Shown piece by piece: positions 25,238 to 33,990 of a stretch of 64,000 nucleotides of DNA (positions within the stretch are counted from its first letter, which is position 1; each line of letters begins with the position of its first letter). The DNA comes from Enterobacter sp. R4-368 (GTDB lineage: Bacteria; Pseudomonadota; Gammaproteobacteria; Enterobacterales; Enterobacteriaceae). A model generated the notes under the pieces. That model was not told where the DNA came from. It was given only the letters and a program-made list of their open reading frames with translations, and made no database searches. The stretch lies in assembly GCF_000410515.1 (NCBI RefSeq), contig NC_021500.1, positions 4,650,001 to 4,714,000 of the forward strand, written 5' to 3'. The translations under genes were made by a program, and so were the position numbers.

Positions 25238-25896
25238 GAGGTTTTGGGCTGCGATTGTTCCGTTGTTGCTTTTTTGTCGATATCGACAGATATTTTATGC
25301 GCAGCGTACAAACACAACAGAATAATAACAAGATGACCTAACTTTATTCCGCGCTGACTATTCATAATAGAAAAGAGTACAGCGTTGTTGCGTTTTAATA
25401 TGAAATAACACCATATATTGGCAAATAAGAAAATGAATAATACCATTAATACAAATACGATTTGCGCAAGGCTTTTATAGGTCACTTGAGGTTCTCTGTA
25501 AAAGAGAATCGCCAGCGCAATTAATGATGTTGTCAGTAATGCGGTAGAAATCCCGGCGGACCACAGCAGCAGGTCGCTGGTCACTTTGCGCAGGGCTGCG
25601 CCAAACCTGCCTCGCAGGGTGTCCATTCCCCATGTGTCGGGTTTCATTGCTTCCATATCTTTCATGAAAAATGAGATCGGGATAATAATACATAACACCA
25701 TCCAGCCGTAATTAATTTGCGGCATACTTTTATCCAGAAAACTAAGCAGATAATTTGCGATATCAAAATTCGCTGTTTTTCCTGCAATATAAAACGAGAT
25801 AATGGAGATAATGCACCACATACCGATTTTATAAAAAACATCGCGGTATAATGATTTTTTTAACCAACTTTCAAGTATGTTTTCTTCCGCTTTCAT
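25234..25896 (-). CDS. Membrane protein, function unknown
   Basis: A 220-residue inner-membrane protein with about five hydrophobic segments (around 22-40, 63-80, 110-132, 144-168 and 188-202). The N-terminus is charged (MKAEENILESWLKKSL) and a polar loop DMEAMKPDTWGMDTLRGRF lies after the second helix. AT-rich compared with the flanking core genes. It converges on the 154-residue membrane-protein gene with a 4-bp overlap, so the two form a small accessory pair. I do not recognise the family. Confidence 0.65.
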   Translation of the reverse strand: MKAEENILESWLKKSLYRDVFYKIGMWCIISIISFYIAGKTANFDIANYLLSFLDKSMPQINYGWMVLCIIIPISFFMKDMEAMKPDTWGMDTLRGRFGAALRKVTSDLLLWSAGISTALLTTSLIALAILFYREPQVTYKSLAQIVFVLMVLFIFLFANIWCYFILKRNNAVLFSIMNSQRGIKLGHLVIILLCLYAAHKISVDIDKKATTEQSQPKTS

Positions 25897-26042
25897 CGTC
25901 GTCCCGTTATATCAAGTTATGCTGTTTTCGGCATCGATATTACCAAATCTTTGTTGCTTCGCCAGCGGCAGAGGGAAGGCGAAACACAGGCTTCTTATCG
26001 GTTCAAATCGAGGAAGGATAATGGGAAAAAGGCAACAAAAAA

Positions 26043-26079
26043 CCCATCAACCTTGAACCTAAGCGGCGGGGTTGATGGG
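26043..26079 (-). terminator. Rho-independent terminator of ybjL
   Basis: On the minus strand CCCATCAACC, a 17-base loop and GGTTGATGGG are followed by a T-run (complement of the A-tract ending at 26042). It lies about 100 bp past the ybjL stop. Confidence 0.85.
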
Positions 26080-26181
26080 CTCCACAAAATGGGGACATCA
26101 AAGAAAAGCAGTGGCACTAGTTATGACTGACGCCCCACAAAAAAGTTCTGCGCATAACTGAAATATTTCTCAGCTTCAGAC

Positions 26182-27867
26182 TTATCCGAGACCAGGCCAG
26201 ATAATGATGATTAATGTCCCCGCAAGCGTCAGCAGAACGTTGGCGATGGCGTAGGTGCCCGCATAGCCCAGCGCCGGGATATTGCTGCGCGCTGTATCGC
26301 TGATGATCTCCATTGCCGGAGCGCAGGTGCGCGCCCCCATCATCGCGCCGAACAGCAGAGCACGGTTCATTTTCAACACATACGCGCCAAACAGAAAACA
26401 AATTAGCACCGGTACCAGGCTGACAATAAGCCCGGCGATCAGCATCTGGCCGCCTACTGCGCCAAGACCGTTGCCGATGCCGCTACCGGCGCTTAAGCCC
26501 ACGCCCGCCATAAATACCATCAGGCCAAACTCTTTCACCATCATTAGCGCGCCCTGCGGGATATAGCCGAACGTCGGGTGGTTGGCACGCAGGAAGCCGA
26601 GCATGATCCCGGCGAACAGAAGGCCGGCGGCGTTACCCACGCCGAAGCTGAAAGAGCTGAACTGGAAGGTGATCATACCGATCATCAGGCCGACAATAAA
26701 AAACGCGCAGAAGGCGAGCAGGTCGGTGACCTGGCTGTGAATAGAGATAAAGCCGATGCGGTCGGCAATGGTTTTCACGCGGCGCGCGTCACCGCTGACC
26801 TGCAAAACATCACCCTTGTTGAGCACGATATTGTCGTCAATCGGCATCTCAATCTGGCTGCGGATCACGCGGTTGAGGAAGCAGCCGTGATCGGTCAGCT
26901 TTAACTGCGCGAGGCGACGACCGACCACGTTATGGTTTTTGACCACCACTTCTTCGGTGACGATACGCATGTCGAGCAGATCGCGGTCGAACACCTCCTT
27001 GCCGTTGCGAAAGCTCGGGTCAAGGCGCGCGTGCGCATCCGGGTAACCGACCAGCGAAATTTCGTCGCCCATTTGCAGTACGGCATCACCGTCGGGGCTG
27101 GCGAGAATGCCATTGCGGCGAATGCGCTCGATATAACATCCTGTCTGGCGGTAGATCCCCAGCTCGCGCAGGTTTTTACCATCGGCCCATGCCACCAGCT
27201 CCGGCCCCACGCGGTAGGCGCGGATCACCGGCAGATACACTTTACGGTGCGCATCTGTGTCCAGACCGCGTTCGCGGGCGATCTGCTGGGCGCTGGTCTG
27301 TAAATCCTGGTGCTGCAATTTCGGCAAATAACGTGCGCCGAAAATCAGACTCACCAGACCAATCAGATAGGTCAGGGCATAACCGAGGCTGAGGTTATCC
27401 AGCGCACTGGAGAGTTGTCCGTTTTCCATACCGGAATGACGCAGTGTGTCGCCTGCGCCCACCAGAACTGGTGTCGAGGTCATCGAACCGGCCAGCATGC
27501 CTGCCGTCAGGCCAATATCCCAGCCGAACAGTTTGCCAAGGCCTAAAGCGATCAACAGCGCGCTGCCCACTAATACCAGCGCCAGCATGAGGTAATTCTT
27601 ACCGTCGCGAAAAAAAATAGAGAAAAAGTTTGGTCCGGCTTCAACACCAACGCAAAAAATAAACAGCATAAAGCCAAGATTAAGTGCATCCGTGTTAATG
27701 CTGAAATGCTGCTGGCCTAATAATAATGAAACCACTAAAACGCCAATGGAATTACCGAGTTGAACAGAACCCAGTCGTAATTTACCGAGACAAAGTCCGA
27801 GTGCCAGAACGACAAACAATAACAGTATGTAATTCCCGTTTAACAAATCTGCGACGTTTATATTCAC
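26182..27867 (-). CDS. ybjL: Putative transporter YbjL (AAE family)
   Basis: A 561-residue inner-membrane protein, the same length as E. coli YbjL, of the aspartate:alanine exchanger family. Two blocks of membrane helices (about 1-190 and 385-561) flank a cytoplasmic part with two TrkA-C (RCK_C) domains at about 200-290 and 295-380. Conserved features include [15 protein letters not shown] in the first block and [11 protein letters not shown] in the second. A GTG start at 27867 gives the E. coli N-terminus [17 protein letters not shown]; a longer frame with ATG at 27936 exists but has no homology. Substrate unknown. A terminator follows. Confidence 0.92.
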   Translation of the reverse strand: MNINVADLLNGNYILLLFVVLALGLCLGKLRLGSVQLGNSIGVLVVSLLLGQQHFSINTDALNLGFMLFIFCVGVEAGPNFFSIFFRDGKNYLMLALVLVGSALLIALGLGKLFGWDIGLTAGMLAGSMTSTPVLVGAGDTLRHSGMENGQLSSALDNLSLGYALTYLIGLVSLIFGARYLPKLQHQDLQTSAQQIARERGLDTDAHRKVYLPVIRAYRVGPELVAWADGKNLRELGIYRQTGCYIERIRRNGILASPDGDAVLQMGDEISLVGYPDAHARLDPSFRNGKEVFDRDLLDMRIVTEEVVVKNHNVVGRRLAQLKLTDHGCFLNRVIRSQIEMPIDDNIVLNKGDVLQVSGDARRVKTIADRIGFISIHSQVTDLLAFCAFFIVGLMIGMITFQFSSFSFGVGNAAGLLFAGIMLGFLRANHPTFGYIPQGALMMVKEFGLMVFMAGVGLSAGSGIGNGLGAVGGQMLIAGLIVSLVPVLICFLFGAYVLKMNRALLFGAMMGARTCAPAMEIISDTARSNIPALGYAGTYAIANVLLTLAGTLIIIIWPGLG

Positions 27868-28148
27868 GGAGGCTAACTTCTTGTTTACTTGTAAGCTGTT
27901 GAAAGAAATGGTTATTTGAGCTAGTGTTTTGCTCATGCGCTGGCGTACGAAAAAAGCGGTGCAACACCAGACACTCCTCACAAAACAAAAACAGGCCGCT
28001 AGTTTAATCGTATTAGATTACAACGGCTAGTGAGAATCGCGTATTTACGTGGGTGCTTTTCTGGCACGGATTGCCGCAACGCTTTATCTGTCCGGACATT
28101 CTTTTGAACGAGTTGTTAGTGCGATAGAGAAAAAGTCAGGAGGCGTGT

Positions 28149-28514
28149 TTGAAGAACAGGCGAAGTCGGGTCGGCGTTATTTGCTGCGCATTACTTTTTA
28201 TTGCGGTGTGTTTGTTGCTGGTCATAAATATGAACGGCGCGCTACCCGTGTCCGGTAATCCTGAATTAGGCTTACTGCTTTTCACGTTTCCCGGTATTGT
28301 CGGTGGGCTGATTGCTCGCCGACGCAAAGCGATCGTGCCGCTTTTCGGCGCCGTGCTGGCGGCTCCATTCTGCTACATGCTGATTTACCTGCATTTAGCC
28401 TCTTCGCAGTCGAACTGGCAGGTTATTGCCTGGTTGTTCAGCGCGATTTTCTGGTGCGGAATGGGCGGGTTATTCTATCTTTTTGTGCGCAAAATTCTGC
28501 GCTGCAAGAAATAA
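28149..28514 (+). CDS. ybjM: Inner-membrane protein YbjM
   Basis: A 121-residue inner-membrane protein with four hydrophobic segments, homologous to E. coli YbjM (125). Conserved parts are GxICCxLLFIxVCLLL near the start, the PLFGAxLAAPxxxM centre and AWLLSAxFWC near the end. The start is TTG at 28149: an excellent AGGAGG lies five bases before it and no in-frame ATG is nearby. A terminator shared with the converging grxA follows. Function unknown. Confidence 0.85.
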   Translation: MKNRRSRVGVICCALLFIAVCLLLVINMNGALPVSGNPELGLLLFTFPGIVGGLIARRRKAIVPLFGAVLAAPFCYMLIYLHLASSQSNWQVIAWLFSAIFWCGMGGLFYLFVRKILRCKK

Positions 28515-28515
28515 A

Positions 28516-28536
28516 ACGCCCTCAGAAAGAGGGCGT
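28516..28536. terminator. Bidirectional terminator between ybjM and grxA
   Basis: ACGCCCTC, 5-base loop, GAGGGCGT, between the converging stops of ybjM (28514) and grxA (28545). AAAA precedes the stem on the plus strand, which gives a T-run for the grxA direction. Confidence 0.8.
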
Positions 28537-28544
28537 TGCTCGGC

Positions 28545-28808
28545 TCAGGCAAACAGGCCGAAATGTTCTTTGGCATAGGCCTCGAAATCGGTGCAGCCGC
28601 CAATGTGTTTCTGGTCGAGGAAAATCTGCGGCACAGTTTCAACCGGTTTCCCGACGGTTTTTTCCAGGTCGGCTTTGGTGATGCCTTCCGCGTGAATATC
28701 CACGTAGCGATAGTTGAAATCATCACGCTCGGCGGTCAGCTTTTCTGCCAGTTCTTTTGCGCGTACACAGTATGGGCAGCCAGGGCGGCCAAAAATTACA
28801 GCAAACAT
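28545..28808 (-). CDS. grxA: Glutaredoxin 1
   Basis: An 87-residue cytosolic glutaredoxin (E. coli GrxA has 85). It reduces disulfides, including those of ribonucleotide reductase and OxyR, with glutathione. The active site GCPYC is at residues 10-14, the TVP cis-proline motif (ETVPQIF) near 60 and the GG motif HIGGCTDF near 70. E. coli has Tyr where this protein has Cys in GGCTDF, giving one extra cysteine. The ATG at 28808 matches the family start; a longer frame adds four residues. Divergent from nfsA; the E. coli ybjC gene that lies between them is missing. Confidence 0.95.
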   Translation of the reverse strand: MFAVIFGRPGCPYCVRAKELAEKLTAERDDFNYRYVDIHAEGITKADLEKTVGKPVETVPQIFLDQKHIGGCTDFEAYAKEHFGLFA

Positions 28809-28903
28809 ACTCTCTCCCAAATCTGAAGGTAACTGCCGGTTATCATGACCATAACTGTGCGTAATGAAAAGCAGGTTATGCCTGTTGCTTTAATCTTTGC
28901 AAC

Positions 28904-28953
28904 CTTTCAGCGCAAATTGCGGATACAACGAGGATGCAGGCTTCGCCTATACT
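28904..28953 (+). promoter_or_regulatory. Possible nfsA promoter with a Mar/Sox/Rob-box-like site
   Basis: A -10 TATACT lies at 28948-28953, 29 bp before the nfsA ATG, with a poor -35. Just upstream, 28904-28923 read on the minus strand resembles the MarA/SoxS/Rob box (GCA, then a purine-pyrimidine step and AAA) with about four mismatches. E. coli nfsA is induced by SoxS and MarA through such a site, so the placement fits. Weak match, low confidence. Confidence 0.35.
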
Positions 28954-28982
28954 GAGGGTCTTGTTTATTTGGGGGATTATTC

Positions 28983-29705
28983 ATGACACCAACTATTGAA
29001 TTGCTGTGCGCCCATCGCTCCATTCGCCATTTTACCGATCAACCGATTACCCAGGCGCAGCGCGAGGCGATTATCGCCAGCGCGCAGGCAACATCCAGCT
29101 CCAGCTTTTTACAATGCAGTTCGATAATTCGCATCACCGATCCTGCGCTACGACAGCAACTGGTGACGCTCACCGGCGGGCAACAACATGTGGCGCAGGC
29201 GGCGGAATTTTGGGTGTTCTGCGCTGATTTCCATCGTAATTTCCAGATTTGCCCAGAGGCGAATCCTGGGCTGGCGGAGCAGTTGCTGCTCGGCGTAGTC
29301 GATACCGCGCTGATGGCGCAAAACGCTTTCACTGCGGCAGAATCGCTCGGGCTGGGTGGCGTTTATATCGGTGGAATTCGTAACAGCATTGAAGCCGTAG
29401 GTGAGTTATTGCAGGTGCCAAAACATGTGTTACCGCTGTTTGGCCTGTGCCTTGGCTGGCCTGCCGACACGCCGGATAAGAAACCGCGTCTGCCTGCGCA
29501 ACTGGTGGTGCATGAAAACCGCTATCAGCCGCTGGATAAAGATGTGCTGGCGCAATATGACGAGGAGATCGCCCACTACTATATGACGCGCGACAGCAAT
29601 ACGCGGCGTGACACCTGGAGCGATCATATCCGCCGCACCATCATTAAAGAGAGCCGCCCGTTTATTCTCGACTATTTGCATAAACAGGGATGGGCGACAC
29701 GCTAA
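28983..29705 (+). CDS. nfsA: Oxygen-insensitive NADPH nitroreductase NfsA
   Basis: A 240-residue FMN flavoenzyme, identical in length to E. coli NfsA. It reduces nitrofurans, quinones and chromate by two electrons with NADPH. The N-terminal HRSIRHFTD is the FMN-phosphate contact, SSFLQCSSIIRI follows near 40, and ESLGLGGVYIGGIRN near 121-135 and RRDTWSDHI near 212 complete the fold. It starts the nfsA-rimK-ybjN run; rimK begins 72 bp downstream. Confidence 0.97.
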   Translation: MTPTIELLCAHRSIRHFTDQPITQAQREAIIASAQATSSSSFLQCSSIIRITDPALRQQLVTLTGGQQHVAQAAEFWVFCADFHRNFQICPEANPGLAEQLLLGVVDTALMAQNAFTAAESLGLGGVYIGGIRNSIEAVGELLQVPKHVLPLFGLCLGWPADTPDKKPRLPAQLVVHENRYQPLDKDVLAQYDEEIAHYYMTRDSNTRRDTWSDHIRRTIIKESRPFILDYLHKQGWATR

Positions 29706-29777
29706 TTCCCGTTCATCCTGCACGTCGCTGCGTGTATCATACGCCTGCTTTGACAGGTCTTTTTAGAGAGGTGCAGG

Positions 29778-30680
29778 GTGAAAATTGCCATATTGTCCCG
29801 GGATGGAACGCTCTATTCGTGTAAACGCCTGCGCGAAGCGGCGATGCAGCGCGGTCATCTGGTCGAGATCCTCGATCCGCTTTCCTGTTATATGAATATC
29901 AGCCCGGCGGCCTCGTCCATTCATTACAAAGGCCGCCAGCTGCCGCATTTCGATGCGGTGATCCCGCGTATCGGCTCGGCCATCACCTTTTACGGCACCG
30001 CCGCGCTGCGTCAGTTTGAAATTCTTGGCAGTTATCCGCTCAATGAGTCGGTGGCGATCACCCGCGCCAGAGACAAGCTGCGTTCGTTGCAGTTACTGGC
30101 GCGCCAGGGGATTGATCTGCCGGTAACCGGCATTGCCCATTCACCAGACGATACCAGCGATTTAATTGATATGGTCGGCGGCGCGCCGCTGGTGGTGAAG
30201 CTGGTGGAAGGGACGCAGGGCATCGGCGTGGTGCTGGCGGAAACCCGCCAGGCAGCGGAGAGCGTAATTGACGCTTTTCGCGGTCTGAATGCGCATATCC
30301 TGGTGCAGGAGTTTATTGCCGAAGCGAAGGGAACCGATATTCGCTGTCTGGTCGTCGGCAATGATGTGGTCGCCGCCATTGAACGCCGGGCGAAAGAGGG
30401 GGATTTTCGCTCTAACTTGCATCGCGGCGGCAAGGCGCTGGTGGCACATATCACCGAGCGTGAGCGTGAAATCGCGCTGGCTGCTGCGCAAACGCTGGGG
30501 CTGGATGTGGCTGGCGTCGACATCCTGCGCGCCGAACGTGGCCCGCTGGTGATGGAAGTTAACGCATCGCCCGGGCTGGAAGGCATTGAAAAAACCACCG
30601 GCATCGATATTGCGGGCCGCATGATCCAGTGGATCGAACGCCAGGCAACGCCGGGTTTTTGCCTAAAAACCGGCGGCTGA
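29778..30680 (+). CDS. rimK: Ribosomal protein S6 modification protein RimK
   Basis: A 300-residue ATP-grasp ligase, the same length as in E. coli. It adds glutamate residues to the C-terminus of ribosomal protein S6 and can make poly-glutamate. The ATP-grasp parts are in order: [11 protein letters not shown] (55-65), the preATP-grasp helix, [19 protein letters not shown] (135-153, nucleotide loop), LVQEFI, and the metal-binding [13 protein letters not shown] near 257. GAGAGG precedes the ATG. Follows nfsA as in E. coli. Confidence 0.97.
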   Translation: MKIAILSRDGTLYSCKRLREAAMQRGHLVEILDPLSCYMNISPAASSIHYKGRQLPHFDAVIPRIGSAITFYGTAALRQFEILGSYPLNESVAITRARDKLRSLQLLARQGIDLPVTGIAHSPDDTSDLIDMVGGAPLVVKLVEGTQGIGVVLAETRQAAESVIDAFRGLNAHILVQEFIAEAKGTDIRCLVVGNDVVAAIERRAKEGDFRSNLHRGGKALVAHITEREREIALAAAQTLGLDVAGVDILRAERGPLVMEVNASPGLEGIEKTTGIDIAGRMIQWIERQATPGFCLKTGG

Positions 30681-30765
30681 GGCGATTTTCCCGCGCAATG
30701 AATGGTACGTTCTGGCCTTTTTGCGTAAGCTATGGCCAATTTTTTCGCTAAGAGAGCACTGCTTT

Positions 30766-31245
30766 ATGGATTCACTCGTCGTTCCGGGTCTGGACACGCT
30801 GCGTCACTGGCTGGATGAACTGGGCATTAATTTTTTTGAGTGCGATAACTGCCAGGCGCTGCACCTGCCGCACATGCAAAATTTTGATGGCGTGTTTGAT
30901 GCAAAAGTCGACCTTGTTAATGACGTTGTGCTGTTTACCGCCATGGCGGAAGTCAAACCGTCGGCACTGCTGGCGCTGGCTGCCGATCTCTCCGCCATTA
31001 ATGCCAGTTCTTTGACCGTGAAAGCATTCCTCGACCTTCAGGATGATAATCTGCCGAAGCTGGTGGTTTGCCAGTCTTTATGCGTCGGGCCTGCCATTAC
31101 GTTTGAACAGTTCGCCTGGTTTATGCGCCAGAGCGAAGAGCAGATTTCAATGGTCATTATGGAAGCCAACGCACATCAACTGCTGTTCACGCCAGGCGAA
31201 GAAGAGATGGTGGCAGGTGAAGAGTCGCACAATTTTCTCCACTGA
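30766..31245 (+). CDS. ybjN: YbjN family protein
   Basis: A 159-residue cytoplasmic protein, E. coli YbjN having 158. The family has a fold like type III secretion chaperones; in E. coli YbjN overexpression reduces motility and raises stress resistance, though its direct role is unknown. Conserved parts are MDSLVVPGLDTLRHWLD, FFECDNCQALHLPHMQN and LDLQDDNLPKLVVCQ. The ATG at 30766 gives the E. coli N-terminus; the track upstream lacks homology. Confidence 0.93.
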   Translation: MDSLVVPGLDTLRHWLDELGINFFECDNCQALHLPHMQNFDGVFDAKVDLVNDVVLFTAMAEVKPSALLALAADLSAINASSLTVKAFLDLQDDNLPKLVVCQSLCVGPAITFEQFAWFMRQSEEQISMVIMEANAHQLLFTPGEEEMVAGEESHNFLH

Positions 31246-31594
31246 CTCTGTGCAGCATTAACGCAGTCGCTACCACGGCGGCTGCATAATAAATATTTTT
31301 ATTCTGCTATTAACCTTTCCTTAAAGAATTTTTCACCGCTATTCCTCGTGTAACGGCTTATCACATAGACGTATCCTGCATAAAAAATTGATAAAAGGCG
31401 TTTTTTAATCTGACCTATAGCCTCAAACCCTGGCTACAGTTATTCTTGCGATGCTTAAAACAGCATGCGGTGTCAGCCGGAAGCGTTTTCTTCTCCGGGG
31501 CTGTGCAGAGTGACAAAATATGCATGATTCTTGCATATCTTATGATGCGTACATTTAGTTCGTATGTTAACGGACTTTCCAGAAGGAATGAGAT
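31246..31594. other. Intergenic region ybjN / potF
   Basis: A 349-bp region that must contain the potF promoter. An inverted repeat, ATATGCA (31518-31524) and TGCATAT (31532-31538) around 7 bases, lies 57 bp before the potF ATG, next to a -10-like TATGAT (31541-31546). E. coli potFGHI is part of the NtrC regulon, but I could not find a good sigma-54 site (GG-N10-GC) here. Confidence 0.5.
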
Positions 31595-32707
31595 ATGACC
31601 GCCTTGAGCAAAAAATGGGTATCAGGTCTTGTCGCGGGTGCGTTGATGGCTGTCTCTGCCAGCACGCTCGCAGCCGAGCAAAAGACACTGCATGTTTATA
31701 ACTGGTCTGATTATATTGCGCCGGACACCGTCGCGAATTTTGAAAAAGAGACGGGCATCAAAGTCATTTATGACGTGTTTGACTCCAACGAAGTGCTGGA
31801 AGGCAAACTGATGGCGGGCAGCACCGGCTTCGACCTGGTGGTGCCGTCCGCGAGTTTCCTTGAGCGCCAGTTGGCCGCCGGGGTATTCCAGCCGCTGGAT
31901 AAGAGCAAACTGCCGAACTGGAAAAACCTCGATCCAGACGTGCTGAAAATGGTCGCCAAACACGACCCTGACAACAAATACGCTATTCCGTACCTGTGGG
32001 CCACCACCGGTATTGGCTATAACATTGACAAAGTGAAAGCCGCGCTCGGCAAAGACGCGCCGGTAAACAGCTGGGATCTGGTGCTGAAGCCGGAAAACCT
32101 GGAAAAACTGAAAAGCTGCGGCGTCTCATTCCTTGATGCGCCGGAAGAGATTTTTGCCACCGTGCTTAATTACCTCGGCAAAGATCCGAACAGCAGCAAA
32201 GCGGATGATTACAGCGTTGCCGCAACCGACCTGCTGTTAAAACTGCGCCCGAACATTCGTTATTTCCACTCTTCTCAGTACATTAATGACCTGGCAAATG
32301 GCGACATCTGCGTGGCTATTGGCTGGGCGGGTGATGTGTGGCAGGCGGCAAACCGCGCGAAAGAAGCGAAGAATGGCGTAAATATCACTTACACCATTCC
32401 CAAAGAGGGCGCGCTGGCGTTCTTCGATGTCTTCGCGATGCCGGCTGATGCCAAAAATAAAGACGAAGCCTATCAGTTCCTCAACTACCTGATGCGCCCG
32501 GATGTGATTGCCCATATCAGCGATCATGTGTTCTACGCGAACGGTAACAAAGCCTCGGTTCCGCTGATCAGCGCGGAAGTGCGTGATAACCCGGCTATCT
32601 TCCCGCCGCCGGATGTTTTCGCCAAACTCTTTACGCTGAAAGTCCAGGATCCGAAAATCGACCGCGTAAGAACCCGCGCGTGGACTAAAGTTAAAAGCGG
32701 CAAATAA
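31595..32707 (+). CDS. potF: Putrescine-binding periplasmic protein PotF
   Basis: A 370-residue periplasmic binding protein, the same length as in E. coli, delivering putrescine to the PotGHI ABC importer. A signal peptide (1-26, cleavage after STLAA) precedes two lobes. Ligand-site residues are recognisable: YNWSDYI (Trp37/Ser38 in E. coli), SFLERQLAAG, and WAGDVWQAANRA in the hinge region, plus FFDVFAMPADA. First gene of potFGHI. GAAGGAAT precedes the ATG. Confidence 0.97.
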   Translation: MTALSKKWVSGLVAGALMAVSASTLAAEQKTLHVYNWSDYIAPDTVANFEKETGIKVIYDVFDSNEVLEGKLMAGSTGFDLVVPSASFLERQLAAGVFQPLDKSKLPNWKNLDPDVLKMVAKHDPDNKYAIPYLWATTGIGYNIDKVKAALGKDAPVNSWDLVLKPENLEKLKSCGVSFLDAPEEIFATVLNYLGKDPNSSKADDYSVAATDLLLKLRPNIRYFHSSQYINDLANGDICVAIGWAGDVWQAANRAKEAKNGVNITYTIPKEGALAFFDVFAMPADAKNKDEAYQFLNYLMRPDVIAHISDHVFYANGNKASVPLISAEVRDNPAIFPPPDVFAKLFTLKVQDPKIDRVRTRAWTKVKSGK

Positions 32708-32712
32708 TTCAA

Positions 32713-32789
32713 TCACCTGACAGGTGATAAGGCTGCACCGTGGCGGTGCGCCTGCCCCAAAAATGGACAGAGGTGATGCGCCTCTGTCC
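32713..32789 (+). terminator. Three consecutive hairpins between potF and potG
   Basis: TCACCTG-A-CAGGTGA (32713-32727), GCACCG-TGG-CGGTGC (32735-32749) and GGACAGAGG, 7-base loop, CCTCTGTCC (32765-32789) follow the potF stop. None has a full T-run. Such structures usually protect the 3' end of the binding-protein message and lower expression of the downstream ABC genes. Confidence 0.6.
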
Positions 32790-32847
32790 AGTCATTTGTA
32801 CGACAACTCGTTGAAACGGGTTGATGTTTTTGCCGGAGAGCACTTGA

Positions 32848-33981
32848 GTGAATGACGCTATCCCCCGCCCACAGGCGAAGAGCCGCAAGGATCTGACGCC
32901 GCTGCTGGAAATTCGCAATCTGACCAAATCCTTTGATGGTCAGCACGCCGTTGATGATGTCAGTCTGACGATTTATAAAGGTGAAATTTTTGCCCTGCTT
33001 GGTGCGTCCGGCTGCGGCAAATCAACATTGCTGCGCATGCTCGCCGGTTTTGAGCTGCCTACCCACGGGCAAATCATGCTTGATGGCGTAGACCTGGCGC
33101 ATGTGCCGCCCTATTTGCGCCCGATCAATATGATGTTCCAGTCCTACGCGCTCTTTCCGCATATGACCGTGGAACAGAACATTGCTTTCGGCCTTAAACA
33201 GGACAAGTTGCCGAAAGGGGAAATCGCCAGCCGCGTGGCCGAAATGTTGCACCTGGTGCACATGAGCGAGTACGCCAAACGTAAGCCGCATCAGCTTTCC
33301 GGCGGTCAGCGCCAACGCGTGGCGCTGGCGCGCAGCCTGGCGAAACGGCCGAAACTGCTGCTGCTGGATGAACCGATGGGCGCGCTCGATAAAAAGCTGC
33401 GCGACCGGATGCAGCTCGAAGTGGTGGATATTCTTGAGCGTGTTGGCGTGACCTGCGTCATGGTGACCCACGACCAGGAAGAGGCGATGACCATGGCCGG
33501 GCGTATCGCCATCATGAACCGCGGGAAGTTTGTGCAAATCGGCGAACCGGAAGAGATCTACGAGCACCCGACCACGCGTTACAGCGCCGAGTTTATCGGT
33601 TCGGTGAATGTGTTCGAAGGGCTGCTGAAAGAGCGTCAGGAAGATGGTCTGGTGATCGACTCCCCGGGGCTGGTGCATCCGCTGAAAGTGGACGCCGATG
33701 CGTCGGTGGTGGATAACGTGCCGGTGTTCGTGGCGCTGCGCCCGGAAAAGATCATGCTCTGCGAAGATCCACCAGCCGACGGCTATAACTTTGCCGTCGG
33801 GGAAGTGGTGCATATCGCCTACCTTGGCGACCTCTCTATTTATCACGTGCGTTTGCAAAGCGGGCAGATGATCAGCGCCCAGTTGCAGAACGCGCATCGC
33901 TACCGTAAAGGCGCGCCAACCTGGGGCGATGAAGTTCGCCTCTGCTGGGATGCCGATAGTTGTGTGGTTCTGACGGTTTAA
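32848..33981 (+). CDS. potG: Putrescine ABC importer ATP-binding protein PotG
   Basis: A 377-residue ATPase, as long as in E. coli, that powers putrescine uptake with PotH and PotI. Walker A is GASGCGKST (about 51-59), the Q-loop FQSYALF is near 97, the signature LSGGQRQRV near 150, Walker B LLLLDEP near 172 and the switch His THDQEEAMT near 206. A C-terminal TOBE domain (about 300-377) is present. GTG start at 32848 as in E. coli (MNDAIPRPQAK). A 291-residue frame on the opposite strand is a shadow. Confidence 0.97.
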   Translation: MNDAIPRPQAKSRKDLTPLLEIRNLTKSFDGQHAVDDVSLTIYKGEIFALLGASGCGKSTLLRMLAGFELPTHGQIMLDGVDLAHVPPYLRPINMMFQSYALFPHMTVEQNIAFGLKQDKLPKGEIASRVAEMLHLVHMSEYAKRKPHQLSGGQRQRVALARSLAKRPKLLLLDEPMGALDKKLRDRMQLEVVDILERVGVTCVMVTHDQEEAMTMAGRIAIMNRGKFVQIGEPEEIYEHPTTRYSAEFIGSVNVFEGLLKERQEDGLVIDSPGLVHPLKVDADASVVDNVPVFVALRPEKIMLCEDPPADGYNFAVGEVVHIAYLGDLSIYHVRLQSGQMISAQLQNAHRYRKGAPTWGDEVRLCWDADSCVVLTV

Positions 33982-33990
33982 GGAGCGGCG

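Noticed and set aside
28821..28982. Remnant of ybjC between grxA and nfsA
   Set aside because: I found no frame or similarity to YbjC in the 174-bp gap; it is simply absent.
31425..31465. Sigma-54 promoter for potF (CTGGCTAC...CTTGCGA)
   Set aside because: The distance between GG and GC is 14 bases, not 10, so it cannot be a standard sigma-54 site.
33022..33897. Minus-strand open frame of 291 residues
   Set aside because: Complete antisense of potG, His-rich, no ribosome-binding site.
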